Below are positions 26,841-36,800 of a DNA stretch of 64,000 bases, one piece after another. Position 1 is the stretch's first letter. Every line of letters starts with the position of its first letter. This DNA comes from Glaciecola sp048820975. Its GTDB lineage: Bacteria > Pseudomonadota > Gammaproteobacteria > Enterobacterales > Alteromonadaceae. The DNA is taken from contig NZ_JBMEUF010000001.1 of assembly GCF_048820975.1 (NCBI RefSeq), positions 1,550,001 to 1,614,000 on the forward strand, written 5' to 3'. Position numbers and translations under genes: made by a program. Below the pieces are notes generated by a model, which worked only from the letters and a program-made list of their open reading frames with translations, was not told the DNA's origin and did no database searches.

Positions 26841-28051
26841 TGACCAGTTTACTTGGAGTAGCATTTATATTGCTAGTTGGCTTCGCATTAAGTAAGTCTC
26901 GTAAAAACATAAATTGGAGAACCGTATTAGGGGCTTTTGCTATACAAGCCTTAATTGGTGCATTTGTACTTTACTCCAGTTTCGGTGTTGTGTTTTTAAA
27001 TGAAGTAACCAGCTTTGTTCAAAACATTATTGATTACAGCAAAGCCGGTATAAATTTCGTATTCGGCCCTGTTGGGAATTATTCCTTAGGTTTTATATTT
27101 GCCTTTAACGTATTGCCGGTTATTGTGTTTTTCTCATCCCTAATCTCTATTTTGTATCATCTTAAAATTATGAGCGCGATAATTGGCTTTATTGGCGGCG
27201 GACTTAAAAAGTTACTTGGCACCAGTAGCCCGGAATCAATGTCAGCGGCGGCGAATATATTTGTAGGCCAAACCGAAGCTCCTTTGATTATTCGCCCTTT
27301 TATTCCTACCATGACCCGCTCTGAATTATTCGCTATTATGGTGGGCGGCCTAGCCTCGGTTGCTGGCTCAATTATGGCTGGCTATTCAGGATTAGGTATT
27401 GAATTAAAGTACTTAATTGCCGCAAGTTTTATGGCCGCGCCTGCCGGCTTGATGATGGCCAAATTAATTGAGCCTGAAACACAAACGCCTAATGAAACCT
27501 TGACCGATGTTGAATCTGAAACTGAAACCTTTGCCAATGTATTTGATGCAGCGGCAAGCGGCGCAGCATCAGGAATGAAACTGGCCGTTAACGTGGGCGC
27601 TATGCTACTTGCCTTTATTGCCCTTATTGCAATGTTAAACGGAATTTTAGGCGGCTTGGGCGCTTGGTTTGGTGTTGAAGAGCTTACCATTGAGCTAATT
27701 TTAGGTTATGTATTTCAACCTATAGCTTGGTTGATTGGCGTGCCTTGGAATGAAGCACAATTAGCAGGAAGCTTTATAGGGCAAAAAATAGTCGTTAATG
27801 AGTTTATCGCCTATTCTGACTTTATTGTTTATAAAGATTCTTTATCAGAATCGACCCAAGCGATTGTAACTTTCGCCTTATGTGGATTTGCTAACTTATC
27901 ATCAATTGCCATATTAATGGGCGGAATTGGCGCAATGGCACCTAACCGCCGCCCCGAAATAGCCCGTTTAGGTTTAAAGGCAGTAGCAGCAGCCACTTTA
28001 GCCAACCTTATGAGCGCTGCCTTAGCCGGTATATTTTTATCTTTGGCCTAA
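26840..28051 (+). CDS. nupC: NupC-type concentrative nucleoside transporter
   Basis: The 403-aa inner-membrane symporter shows CNT family marks: VFFSSLISILYHLKIM, GTSSPESMSAAANIFVGQTEAPL (about 128-150) in the substrate site, and the later ALCGFANLSSIAILMGGIGAMAP segment. About eight to ten membrane helices are predicted. It imports nucleosides with protons or sodium, and the adjoining uridine kinase traps the product. Confidence 0.94.
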   Translation: MTSLLGVAFILLVGFALSKSRKNINWRTVLGAFAIQALIGAFVLYSSFGVVFLNEVTSFVQNIIDYSKAGINFVFGPVGNYSLGFIFAFNVLPVIVFFSSLISILYHLKIMSAIIGFIGGGLKKLLGTSSPESMSAAANIFVGQTEAPLIIRPFIPTMTRSELFAIMVGGLASVAGSIMAGYSGLGIELKYLIAASFMAAPAGLMMAKLIEPETQTPNETLTDVESETETFANVFDAAASGAASGMKLAVNVGAMLLAFIALIAMLNGILGGLGAWFGVEELTIELILGYVFQPIAWLIGVPWNEAQLAGSFIGQKIVVNEFIAYSDFIVYKDSLSESTQAIVTFALCGFANLSSIAILMGGIGAMAPNRRPEIARLGLKAVAAATLANLMSAALAGIFLSLA

Positions 28052-28093
28052 TAAAAGGCCTACGTATTAAACTATTTGTAAAAGAGTAAGAAC

Positions 28094-28933
28094 ATGAAAT
28101 TAGAAGCTGTAGATTATAATTCACCAACTGCTGCAAAAGACTTTGTAGAGTCATTGCGTCAAACAGGATTTGGGGTATTAAAAAACCATCCTATTGCTAA
28201 GCAGCAAGTAAGTGATATTTACAACACTTGGCAGACGTTTTTCAACAGCAGTGAAAAAGAAAACTTTGTATATAACAAAGGCACGCAAGATGGTTTTTTC
28301 CCGCAATCTGTATCAGAAGTCGCAAAAGGCTTTAAAAAGAAAGATATTAAAGAATATTATCATTACTACCCTTGGGGCCAATGCCCTGATGACCTTAAAG
28401 CTAATATTCATGAGTATTATGAAAAAACCAATACATTAGCTACCGAGTTATTAAACTGGATTGAGCAAGAATCACCTGAAGAAGTAAGCAAGCATTATCG
28501 TGAGCCGCTTTCTAATATGATCAAAGACAGCGACCAAACCTTATTGCGTATATTGCACTACCCGCCATTAGCCGGTGATGAAGAGCCTGATGCCATTCGC
28601 GCAGCGGCCCATGAAGATATTAACTTAATTACTATTTTACCAGCCGCCAATGAGCCGGGTCTACAAGTTAAAGCCACAGACGGCTCATGGTTAGATGTGC
28701 CAAGTGACTTTGGTAACCTTATAGTGAATATTGGTGATATGCTGCAAGAAGCATCAGGTCATTATTTCCCATCTACCACTCACCGTGTTGTTAACCCTGA
28801 AGGCACAGATACCTCTAAATCTAGAATATCTTTACCGCTGTTTTTACACCCTAGACCTGACGTAAAACTATCTGATAAGTACACTGCTGGTTCATACTTA
28901 CAAGAGCGTTTGCGCGAACTTGGTGTTATATAG
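28094..28933 (+). CDS. isopenicillin N synthase-like 2-oxoglutarate/Fe(II) oxygenase
   Basis: The 279-aa enzyme has a short N-terminal helical part with GFGVLKNHPI (about 26-35) and a double-stranded beta-helix core. The Fe(II) facial triad is H and D in AAHEDINLI (about 174-182) and H in STTHRVVNP (about 231-239). The RxS pair in KSRISLP binds the 2-oxoglutarate carboxylate. Family members oxidise small molecules, but the substrate is unknown. No biosynthetic cluster surrounds it. It lies 43 bases after nupC and may be read with the nucleoside salvage genes. Confidence 0.88.
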   Translation: MKLEAVDYNSPTAAKDFVESLRQTGFGVLKNHPIAKQQVSDIYNTWQTFFNSSEKENFVYNKGTQDGFFPQSVSEVAKGFKKKDIKEYYHYYPWGQCPDDLKANIHEYYEKTNTLATELLNWIEQESPEEVSKHYREPLSNMIKDSDQTLLRILHYPPLAGDEEPDAIRAAAHEDINLITILPAANEPGLQVKATDGSWLDVPSDFGNLIVNIGDMLQEASGHYFPSTTHRVVNPEGTDTSKSRISLPLFLHPRPDVKLSDKYTAGSYLQERLRELGVI

Positions 28934-28944
28934 CAAAAACTAGT

Positions 28945-29613
28945 TTAGCCCAAAGTAAATGTTTTAACCGCGCGAGTGTGTGACAACTGTTGCAAACTCG
29001 CGTTTGTTGTTTTGTCTAGCTGATGGAGCTGGGCGTAAAGTAGGGTTAAGGTTGCCAAGGCATCATCTAAAGCGTTATGTTCTGGCGCATGGCTTAAGTG
29101 GTAGTAACTTCTACATGATGCAAGCGTTACACCTCCGCTTGGCACATATCCTTGTGTTTTTTCAAGCACATACACTTGCAGCAACATGGTATCAATTGTA
29201 GTAATACTCACACTTTCAAACTCAAGCAATCGCCATAGTCGAGAAAGCATTTTCACATCAAGTGTCGCATTATGAAACACCCAAACATGGCTCTCAACGA
29301 AGGCTTTTAAGGCTTCAACATGCTCACGTATGTGGGTCCCCTTTGCTATTTCTTTAGCGCCTAAGCCATGAATCACTGGGCTTTGATGCAAATCACCACT
29401 GGCTCGCACAATATCATAGTGAGCACTTGATAAATCAACATCAAACATTTTTCCCTGAATCCATCCTATAGAGGTTACTTTTGCACGCTTTATGTTTAAA
29501 TCGGTAAGCTCTAGGTCTATTGAAATTAAAGGTAAACTCGAATAGCTACACCGCTTAAATGGCTCTGGTATTGGACTTCGTCCCAATATAAGCTCAGACA
29601 AAAAATTAAGCAT
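28945..29613 (-). CDS. DnaQ-like DEDDh 3'-5' exonuclease
   Basis: The 222-aa protein has ISIDLELTDLN (D32/E34 region) as the first acidic motif, FHNATLDVKML as the middle Asp motif, and HNALDDALAT with the His and last Asp. The exonuclease site is complete. It resembles the stand-alone DnaQ-family exonuclease regularly found next to DUF294 signalling proteins. Its ATG overlaps the stop of the upstream DUF294 gene by one base (TAATG). Confidence 0.88.
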   Translation of the reverse strand: MLNFLSELILGRSPIPEPFKRCSYSSLPLISIDLELTDLNIKRAKVTSIGWIQGKMFDVDLSSAHYDIVRASGDLHQSPVIHGLGAKEIAKGTHIREHVEALKAFVESHVWVFHNATLDVKMLSRLWRLLEFESVSITTIDTMLLQVYVLEKTQGYVPSGGVTLASCRSYYHLSHAPEHNALDDALATLTLLYAQLHQLDKTTNASLQQLSHTRAVKTFTLG

Positions 29614-31445
29614 TATCCAATACCACCAGAAAAACGCAGCACCACAGCTTGTTGCGCGCGATGAATAGCTTGGAAAGCCGCCTTAAGTTGGTGCTTTTCC
29701 ATAGAGGATAAATCACTTATACGAACAAAATTATCATCTACGTTGTTCGTTAATTGATGGCGCCAGCGTAGTCGATTTAAAAACATCCATATATCACGTA
29801 AGTTAGTTCTATCTTTTGGTGATAACCCTGAATCAGATGGTAAGTTATTCAAGCGTGCAACCGTTGATGGCAAGCTGAGGCCGCTAGCTAGCGCATAAAG
29901 GCGAACTACGTTATTAATGATTGCCACAGCCGACTTTTTAATATCAATACTGTCTTTGTGGCTTTGCCCTTTTGCGTACACAAACTTTTGAAACATAGAC
30001 AAGGGCACACTGCCCTCATTTGCATTGCGTGCTAATGCCGCTAAAAACATAGGCTGTTTAAATATGGGTTTACGGTATTCTTGTAAGGATTTAAGCAAGG
30101 TGTTGTCACCCGCTACTGAGCGCGCATCAAGGAAAATATTAAAATTTAAAATGGCTTCATTGGTAGGGCTCTTTACCCAACGTTCAGATTGTTTTTTAGC
30201 GGCCTCTACCGATAAACGCAAAGTAGGATTGCTCGCCATAATATTACCATCACATAACTTAATACCGCATTGCCCTAATCCTTCACAAACATAAGCAGCT
30301 AAACGTTCAAAGTAATCAGCTTGTTTTTGATTTGGCGGGCTGGCAAGCAACAAAGCGTTGTCTTGATCTGAGCCCATTGTTTGGTCTTCTCTGGCCTGAG
30401 AGCCAAATACCATCCAACAAAATGACATAGGGGCCTTGCCATTTTCTTGTTGGAAAAAGGTAATTAACTTACGCGTCATTATATCAGTCGCTTGTGCAAG
30501 CACTTTTCCGGCTAGATCAAAATCCCCAGCTCGCTTAGCAGTACTGGCAATGTACTGGGGGACTTGAAACGCGTTACTTGATAGTTCTTCCAAATTTTGT
30601 GAGTTAGATATATCACTAATTGCAAACAACACGTTAGCTCGCTGCTGACGGGAAATATCGGTATTGGTGATCATGCCATATGGCTTACCGGTTCTAGCAT
30701 CAAGTATGGGAAGATGATGAATGCCTTGTTCGTTCATTAAGCAAATGGCATCGAAAATGGTTTTGTTTTTAGTTAGAAACGCAGGGTTTTCGGTCATAAT
30801 ATGTTTAACCGGCTCTTGGGTATCAAAACCTGTCGACACCACCCTATTTCTGAAATCGCGGTCAGTTACAATTCCCAGCAACTCTTGTTCTTGCATAACT
30901 AACACTGACGACGCTTTATGTTCACTCATTATAATCGCAGCAGACTGCACGCTTTCGTTTGGGCCAATACATAAAGGAGACGCTTGTACCACTTCAAACA
31001 AAGGTTTATATAACCACATTGAGTTTGAATCGGTGACGGCTTGGTTTTGCAAGGCATTCGCGTTGCTCGCGGTAAAAAACTGCTTAAACATGGGGTTTTC
31101 TAAGCATTGTTCAAAATCACTTTTCGCAATGCATAGCACTATACCGGGGCTATCAACCACTACACTTAAGCCATAATCAACATTATCTAGCAAACTAGAA
31201 AACCCAAAATAATCACCATCACTTAAATGCTTTATGGGCTCTTGATTATCTTTTACACCAAATTGGCCAGTTTGTATAAGGTACAAACAGTTAGCATGTT
31301 CAGTCAAAAGGGTTTGTTGATTTTCTTGCGCCAAATAAATGAGATGACTGTTGTGCGCAATGTCCTCAACCAAGGCTTTATCGAGTTGATCAAACGGACT
31401 TTCGTGACTAATAAAGTCTAATACTTGTTGGGCAATAGTGCTCAT
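29613..31445 (-). CDS. cNMP-binding/CBS/DUF294 nucleotidyltransferase-like protein
   Basis: The 610-aa cytosolic protein has four parts: a cyclic-nucleotide-binding-like domain (about 15-130), two CBS motifs (about 150-275), a DUF294 nucleotidyltransferase fold (about 310-445, with FGSQAREDQTMGSDQDNALL carrying the G-S and D-x-D residues), and a C-terminal DUF294_C helical domain (about 470-605). The nucleotidyltransferase motifs appear intact, in the style of GlnD. Regulation by cyclic nucleotides or adenosine ligands through the first domains is a family-based inference. It is transcribed with the DnaQ-like exonuclease; the partnership recurs in other gammaproteobacteria, but its role is unknown. 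Confidence 0.9.
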   Translation of the reverse strand: MSTIAQQVLDFISHESPFDQLDKALVEDIAHNSHLIYLAQENQQTLLTEHANCLYLIQTGQFGVKDNQEPIKHLSDGDYFGFSSLLDNVDYGLSVVVDSPGIVLCIAKSDFEQCLENPMFKQFFTASNANALQNQAVTDSNSMWLYKPLFEVVQASPLCIGPNESVQSAAIIMSEHKASSVLVMQEQELLGIVTDRDFRNRVVSTGFDTQEPVKHIMTENPAFLTKNKTIFDAICLMNEQGIHHLPILDARTGKPYGMITNTDISRQQRANVLFAISDISNSQNLEELSSNAFQVPQYIASTAKRAGDFDLAGKVLAQATDIMTRKLITFFQQENGKAPMSFCWMVFGSQAREDQTMGSDQDNALLLASPPNQKQADYFERLAAYVCEGLGQCGIKLCDGNIMASNPTLRLSVEAAKKQSERWVKSPTNEAILNFNIFLDARSVAGDNTLLKSLQEYRKPIFKQPMFLAALARNANEGSVPLSMFQKFVYAKGQSHKDSIDIKKSAVAIINNVVRLYALASGLSLPSTVARLNNLPSDSGLSPKDRTNLRDIWMFLNRLRWRHQLTNNVDDNFVRISDLSSMEKHQLKAAFQAIHRAQQAVVLRFSGGIG

Positions 31446-31493
31446 AATTGAGTGTTCCGTGAAATATATTTGTTTGCAAACTTAGCATAATGC

Positions 31494-31517
31494 AAAAGCC
31501 CAGCAGATGCTGGGCTT
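31494..31517 (-). terminator. terminator of the actP operon
   Basis: A perfect 10-base stem (AAGCCCAGCA with its complement) closes on two bases. Read leftward it is followed by TTTTG. It lies 39 bases past the actP stop. Confidence 0.8.
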
Positions 31518-31555
31518 ATTAGTGACCTTGTCACAGTGTCAACTTACATCAATAA

Positions 31556-33262
31556 TTAGTGAGCAGATGCTTCACCCGAACCTTTAGGGAAACGAATGCT
31601 TTCTACTAATTGTTGAATTTCTTCTGGTGCGTCACCTGTCATCTTAAATACAACATAAGCGACTATGAAGTTTACGCACATACCAATGGTACCAATTCCT
31701 TCAGGCGAAATACCTAAGAACCAATTTTCGCTTGTATTGGCCGCAGGGTTCACAAACTTGAAGTAAATAATATAAGCCATTGTAAATACAATACCGCTTA
31801 CCATTCCTGATATTGCACCTTTGTTATTCATGCGCTTAGAGAATATACCCATAATAATTACTGGGAAGAAACTAGAAGCAGCTAAACCAAAGGCAAAGGC
31901 AACAACGGCGGCCACATAGCCTGGTGGGTGCACCCCGAAGTAACCGGCTATACCAATCGCAACGGCAGCGGCAATACGCGCACTTAACAGCTCTCCTTTG
32001 TCACTAATATCCGGCTTAAAGGTTTTCTTCAATAAGTCATGGGAAACAGAGGTTGAGATTACCAATAGTAAGCCTGCTGACGTTGATAATGCTGCAGCAA
32101 CCCCACCGGCGGCAACTAAAGCAATTACCCAAGCAGGTAAGCCTGCAATTTCAGGGTTAGCCAGTACCATGATGTCACGGTCAATTTTCATTTCGTTGCG
32201 CTCATCGCCCGAATAGAACATTTTACCATCGCCATTTTTATCATCATGACTAATTAAACCGGTTTCTTCCCAATTTTTAATCCACGACGGCGCATTGGCA
32301 TAATCTGTTCCGGTTTGCTCAACACCATTGATTGTTTCAATCATGTTTACACGGGCAAACGAAGCAAGTGCTGGCGCTGTAGTATATAGCAAGGCAATAA
32401 AGGCTAGCGCCCAACCCGCTGATTTACGTGCATCAGATACTTTTGGTACAGTGAAAAAGCGCACTATTACGTGAGGCAAACCAGCCGTACCTACCATTAA
32501 GGCAAAGGTAATACAAAATACATCGATCATGTCTTTTGAACCCGAGGTATATTCGTTGAACCCTAAGGAAGTTGATAATCCATCTAGCTTATCGAGCAAG
32601 TAAACACCCGAACCATCTGAAAGTGTAGCGCCAAAGCCCGTCATAGGAAGAATGTGCCCTGTTACCATCATCGAGATGAAAACAGCCGGTACTAAATAAG
32701 CAAAAATGAGTACACAGAACTGTGCAACCTGCGTATAGGTAATACCTTTCATTCCGCCTAGTACGGTGTAGAAGAACACAATACCCATACCAATAATTAC
32801 ACCGGTAGTAATATCTACTTCTAAGAAGCGTGAGAACACAACACCAACGCCACGCATTTGGCCAATTACGTAAGTAAAGCACACAATAATCGCGCATATT
32901 ACCGCAACGGTTCTTGCTGTTTGGCTGTAGTAACGGTCACCAATAAAGTCAGGCACCGTGAATTTGCCGAATTTACGAAGGTAAGGTGCTAAACAAAGAG
33001 CAAGTAAAACATACCCGCCAGTCCATCCCATTAGGTAAACCGCACCGTCATAGCCCATAAATGAGATAAGGCCCGCCATTGATATGAAAGATGCTGCTGA
33101 CATCCAGTCAGCTGCAGTCGCCATGCCGTTAAGCACAGGTGGTACGCCACCGCCTGCCACATAAAATTCGTTAGTTGATCCAGCACGAGCCCAAATAGCA
33201 ATGCCGATATAAAGTAAGAACGAAGCCCCTACTATTAAAAAAGTTAATACTTGAACACTCAT
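31556..33262 (-). CDS. actP: cation/acetate symporter (sodium:solute symporter family)
   Basis: The 568-aa inner-membrane protein has about thirteen hydrophobic segments and the family sequence FYVAGGGVPPVLNGMATAADWMSAASF-type region near residues 32-58. AGLPHVIVRFFTV (about 259-271) and the late AALSTSAGLLLVIS also fit ActP. It imports acetate and related short acids with sodium. Compared with E. coli ActP there is an insert with acidic residues near 335-355 (DDKNGDGKM). It follows a DUF4212 gene by three bases, a standard pairing, and has a GGAG ribosome site. The upstream region carries the same composite element as acs. Confidence 0.94.
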   Translation of the reverse strand: MSVQVLTFLIVGASFLLYIGIAIWARAGSTNEFYVAGGGVPPVLNGMATAADWMSAASFISMAGLISFMGYDGAVYLMGWTGGYVLLALCLAPYLRKFGKFTVPDFIGDRYYSQTARTVAVICAIIVCFTYVIGQMRGVGVVFSRFLEVDITTGVIIGMGIVFFYTVLGGMKGITYTQVAQFCVLIFAYLVPAVFISMMVTGHILPMTGFGATLSDGSGVYLLDKLDGLSTSLGFNEYTSGSKDMIDVFCITFALMVGTAGLPHVIVRFFTVPKVSDARKSAGWALAFIALLYTTAPALASFARVNMIETINGVEQTGTDYANAPSWIKNWEETGLISHDDKNGDGKMFYSGDERNEMKIDRDIMVLANPEIAGLPAWVIALVAAGGVAAALSTSAGLLLVISTSVSHDLLKKTFKPDISDKGELLSARIAAAVAIGIAGYFGVHPPGYVAAVVAFAFGLAASSFFPVIIMGIFSKRMNNKGAISGMVSGIVFTMAYIIYFKFVNPAANTSENWFLGISPEGIGTIGMCVNFIVAYVVFKMTGDAPEEIQQLVESIRFPKGSGEASAH

Positions 33263-33265
33263 GAC

Positions 33266-33532
33266 TTACTCCTCATCTACGCCATATTTTTTATCTAAAG
33301 CATTCATTTTTGCCATATAAACAAAAATAAGTGCTACGAATACATATATCGCGCCTTGTTGAGCAAACCAGAAACCTAGTTTAAAGCCGAAAACATGAAT
33401 TTGGTTGAGTACATCAACAAACAAGATGCCCGCTCCAAACGACACTATGAACCAGATGGCTAAAAGCGTGAAAAGGATATTTAAATTTTCCTTCCAATAC
33501 GCTTTTTGATCGCCTTCGTTTTTAAATCCCAT
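33266..33532 (-). CDS. DUF4212 small membrane partner of the acetate symporter
   Basis: The 88-aa protein has two membrane helices (about 16-38 and 51-72) and the DUF4212 pattern YWKENLNILFTLLAIWFIVS near the N-terminus. It resembles the small subunit encoded upstream of SSS-type symporters; YjcH in enteric bacteria is analogous but unrelated. It is expected to act in the inner membrane with ActP. It is the first gene of the two-gene operon, with the composite promoter element about 170-220 bases upstream. Confidence 0.9.
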   Translation of the reverse strand: MGFKNEGDQKAYWKENLNILFTLLAIWFIVSFGAGILFVDVLNQIHVFGFKLGFWFAQQGAIYVFVALIFVYMAKMNALDKKYGVDEE

Positions 33533-33702
33533 CGCTAAATCCTCTGCATAGTTAGTGAATAGTTGATTAAATTAGTAAAAATTTTATTTACGTTATTTTT
33601 TTTACATTTTGTTAACGATAGATATTGCACGATATTTTACAAAATGAACTCTATAAGCCTTGATGTAGAAACATTCCGCAATAGCTATCCATAAAGGGTT
33701 AA

Positions 33703-33751
33703 GTTCACAATAAACATTATATTAACAAGGTAAAATGATACCTTGGTCTTA
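33703..33751 (-). promoter_or_regulatory. composite acetate-switch element upstream of DUF4212-actP
   Basis: Read on the minus strand, 33732-33751 is TAAGACCAAGGTATCATTTT, identical at 18 of 20 positions to the sequence upstream of acs. Exactly eight bases later both regions contain AATATAA (33717-33723), followed by a shared TATTGTxAAC. The position between the divergent actP operon and crbS could serve both directions. I infer a CrbR binding site plus core promoter. Confidence 0.6.
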
Positions 33752-33816
33752 CGGTGTTAGTATTAGATGGATATATGATAAAATAGCACTTGTTAACAAT
33801 ATGTATGGAAATTAAC

Positions 33817-36800
33817 ATGTCGATCAGTTGGCTAGCCTTGGCTCTAGCGTATCTTACGGTTTTATTTTGGATAGCCCGATGGGGCGATAAAAACACGCCT
33901 ACGGCGCGTTGGATAACATCTCATCCTTTGGTCTATACCTTGGCTTTGGGCATTTACTGTACTGCCTGGACATTTTTCGGTGCCGTAGGACAAGCCAGCC
34001 AGCAACAGTGGATGTATTTACCTATAATGCTAGGGCCAATTTTGGTTTATTTGCTGGGTTACCGCTTTATTTACAAATTAATTCACGTGAGTAAAAAACA
34101 ACACATCAGTACCATTGCTGACTTTGTGAGCTCGCGTTACGGCAAGCGCCAAATTGTTGCGTTAATGGTCACCATTATTGCTTTGCTGGCCACCATTCCA
34201 TACATCGCCTTACAATTAAAAGCCATTGGGGCCAGTTTTCAGCTTATTACCGCACAAACCGATAGCCAAATAATCATTGTGTTCGCTACCTTATTTATAG
34301 CCTTATTTGCTATGTACTTTGGCACACGAAATACCGATGTTACTCAGTATCGCCGTGGCTTAATTTTAGCCATTTCATTTGAATCATGTATTAAGTTACT
34401 TGCTCTTGTGCTGATTGCTTATGTTGGTTTTCGCTATTGGTCAGAAGCGCAATCGGGCGCTATTTTGCAAGAATATACCTCGGCCAGTGCCCTTAATAGT
34501 TTCCTCACGTTTGACTTTTGGGCACAAACCTTAATGGCTGCTGCTGCCATAATATGCCTACCACGCCAATTTCATGTGACCGTAATTGATAACCTTCGCT
34601 TAGAACATGTGGCAACAGCTCGCTGGATGTTTCCGCTTTATTTATTTGCCATAGCGCTAACCATTCCAATTATTGCCGCAGCAGGGAAAGCGATTTTTGC
34701 CGACCAAGCACTAGAAGCGGATTCATATGTAATGGGTATTGCCCTTTACTCTGACTCACTGCTTTTACAAGTAATTGTATTTTTGGGCGGCTTATCAGCA
34801 TCTACCGCTATGATAATTGTAGCCACCCTAACCTTAAGTACTATGATCACCAATGATGTAGTGCTGCCCAAACTCATGGACCAAGATACTTATTCAGGCA
34901 TAAACCGAGTTAAACGTATTAAGCTTATTCGCCGTGCCGTCATCTTTGTTATCTTGGTATTGTCTTTTGCGTATCAGCAGCAAATGGCCAATCAAGCCTC
35001 GCTTGCGTCTATTGGCTTACTTGCGTTTTCGTTGGTAGTTCAACTTATGCCCGCTATTGTGGGTGGATTGTATTGGGAAAGAGGCCACGCCCACGGGGTT
35101 TATGCAGGGCTAATGGCCGGCTTATTTTTGTGGCTCATGTTCTTGTTTTTACCCATGTTTAGTGGCCAAACACTGGGTTACTCAAGCCACTTGCTAAGCC
35201 AGGCAGCTATATATAGTTTACTCGCCAACATCGTATTTTATGTGGTATTTTCATTACTATCTAAACCACGCCTTATAGACAGAATACAAGCCAAAGTATT
35301 TGTACTACCTGCCACCCTTTCAGACCAATATACTGACAAAGCCATATTTGAAGTAAGCGTGGGTGACCTAAAAACTTTAATAGCTCGCTTTACGGGTGAC
35401 CAACGTTGCGATCAACTCTTTAGCTTGTATGCTAAACAAAGCGGTGAGCAGCTTGCTCCTAATAAACGCGTAAATGAAGACTTACTTGCTTTTTGTGAGC
35501 GAGCACTTGGCGGAGTTGTGGGATCATCTAGTGCAAAAGCTTTAATTGATAGCTTAGTGCGGGGCAAAAAGCTTGATATTACAGATGTCGTGAACTTTTT
35601 TGACGATACTGCACAGGCAATGCAGTTTAATATGAGCGCCCTACTCACGTCTTTGGAAAATATTGACCAAGGCATTAGCGTTATCGACAACGACCAACGC
35701 TTAGTGGCATGGAACAAGCGCTACACTGATTTATTTAATTATCCAGAAGAACTCGTTACCGTAGGCGCAAAGGTAGAACCCTTAATTCGCCACAACGTAC
35801 TGCGCGGTGATTGCGGCATAGGAGAAGTTGAGCTTGAGGTGCAAAAGCGACTTGAGCACTTACGCAACGGCACGCCCCATCGCTTTACTCGCCAACGCGA
35901 TGATGGCCATGTAATTGAAATGGTGGGTAATCCCCTGCCTGGTGGTGGTTTTGTTACCAGTTTCCACGACATTACCGGCCACGTGGAAATTCAACAAGCG
36001 TTAAAAGAAACCAATATTGACTTAGCTGCCCGCGTAGCTAAACGGACCGAGGAAGTTCACTCTATCAACGCGGAACTTCGGCTGGAAATTGAACGCAGAA
36101 ATGAGTTAGAAAAAAGCTTAATTAGAGCTCGCCAAGAAGCAGAATCAGCGAATGAAAGTAAGACCCGTTTTTTAGCCCTTGCAAGCCATGATGTTTTGCA
36201 GCCTCTTAATGCGGCAAAACTGTATTTAACGGCCTTGCAAGAAAGTGACATGGACAGCGAAATGCGCAATACCCTGTCAAAACTAAACGATTCTGTTGTT
36301 TCAAGTGAAACACTCATTAGCACTATATTAGATATATCTCGCCTTGACCAAAATGAACTTAAACCTTACATAGAGACCATTCAAATTCAAGAAGTGCTTA
36401 CCCCTATTGTGAATGAAATGGGAATGAAGGCTAAAGAGAAAGGCCTTGATTTTAGAGCTCGAATACAAGATTGCTGGATAAGTGCAGATAAAACTTATTT
36501 TTATAGAATTGTACAAAATTTAGTTTCAAATGCTGTTAAATACACGCGTAAAGGTAAGGTTTTACTTACTGTGCGCAGGCAAGGCGACAAGGTTTATATT
36601 CAGGTTCGAGATACGGGTATAGGCATACCCAAACTCCAGCAAGCTGCGATATTCAGTGACTTTTACCGTGTTGAAAATTCAGATGAACAAGGAATAGGTT
36701 TAGGCTTAAGCGTGGTTAAGCGTTTAAGCCAGCAACTAAGTTGCCAAATTAAAGTAGATTCTATTGAAGATAAAGGCTCATGCTTTAGCATTGAGTTTAT

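Noticed and set aside
30721..31176. 151-aa open frame opposite the DUF294 gene
   Set aside because: It lies entirely within a clear conserved gene on the other strand and shows no domain.
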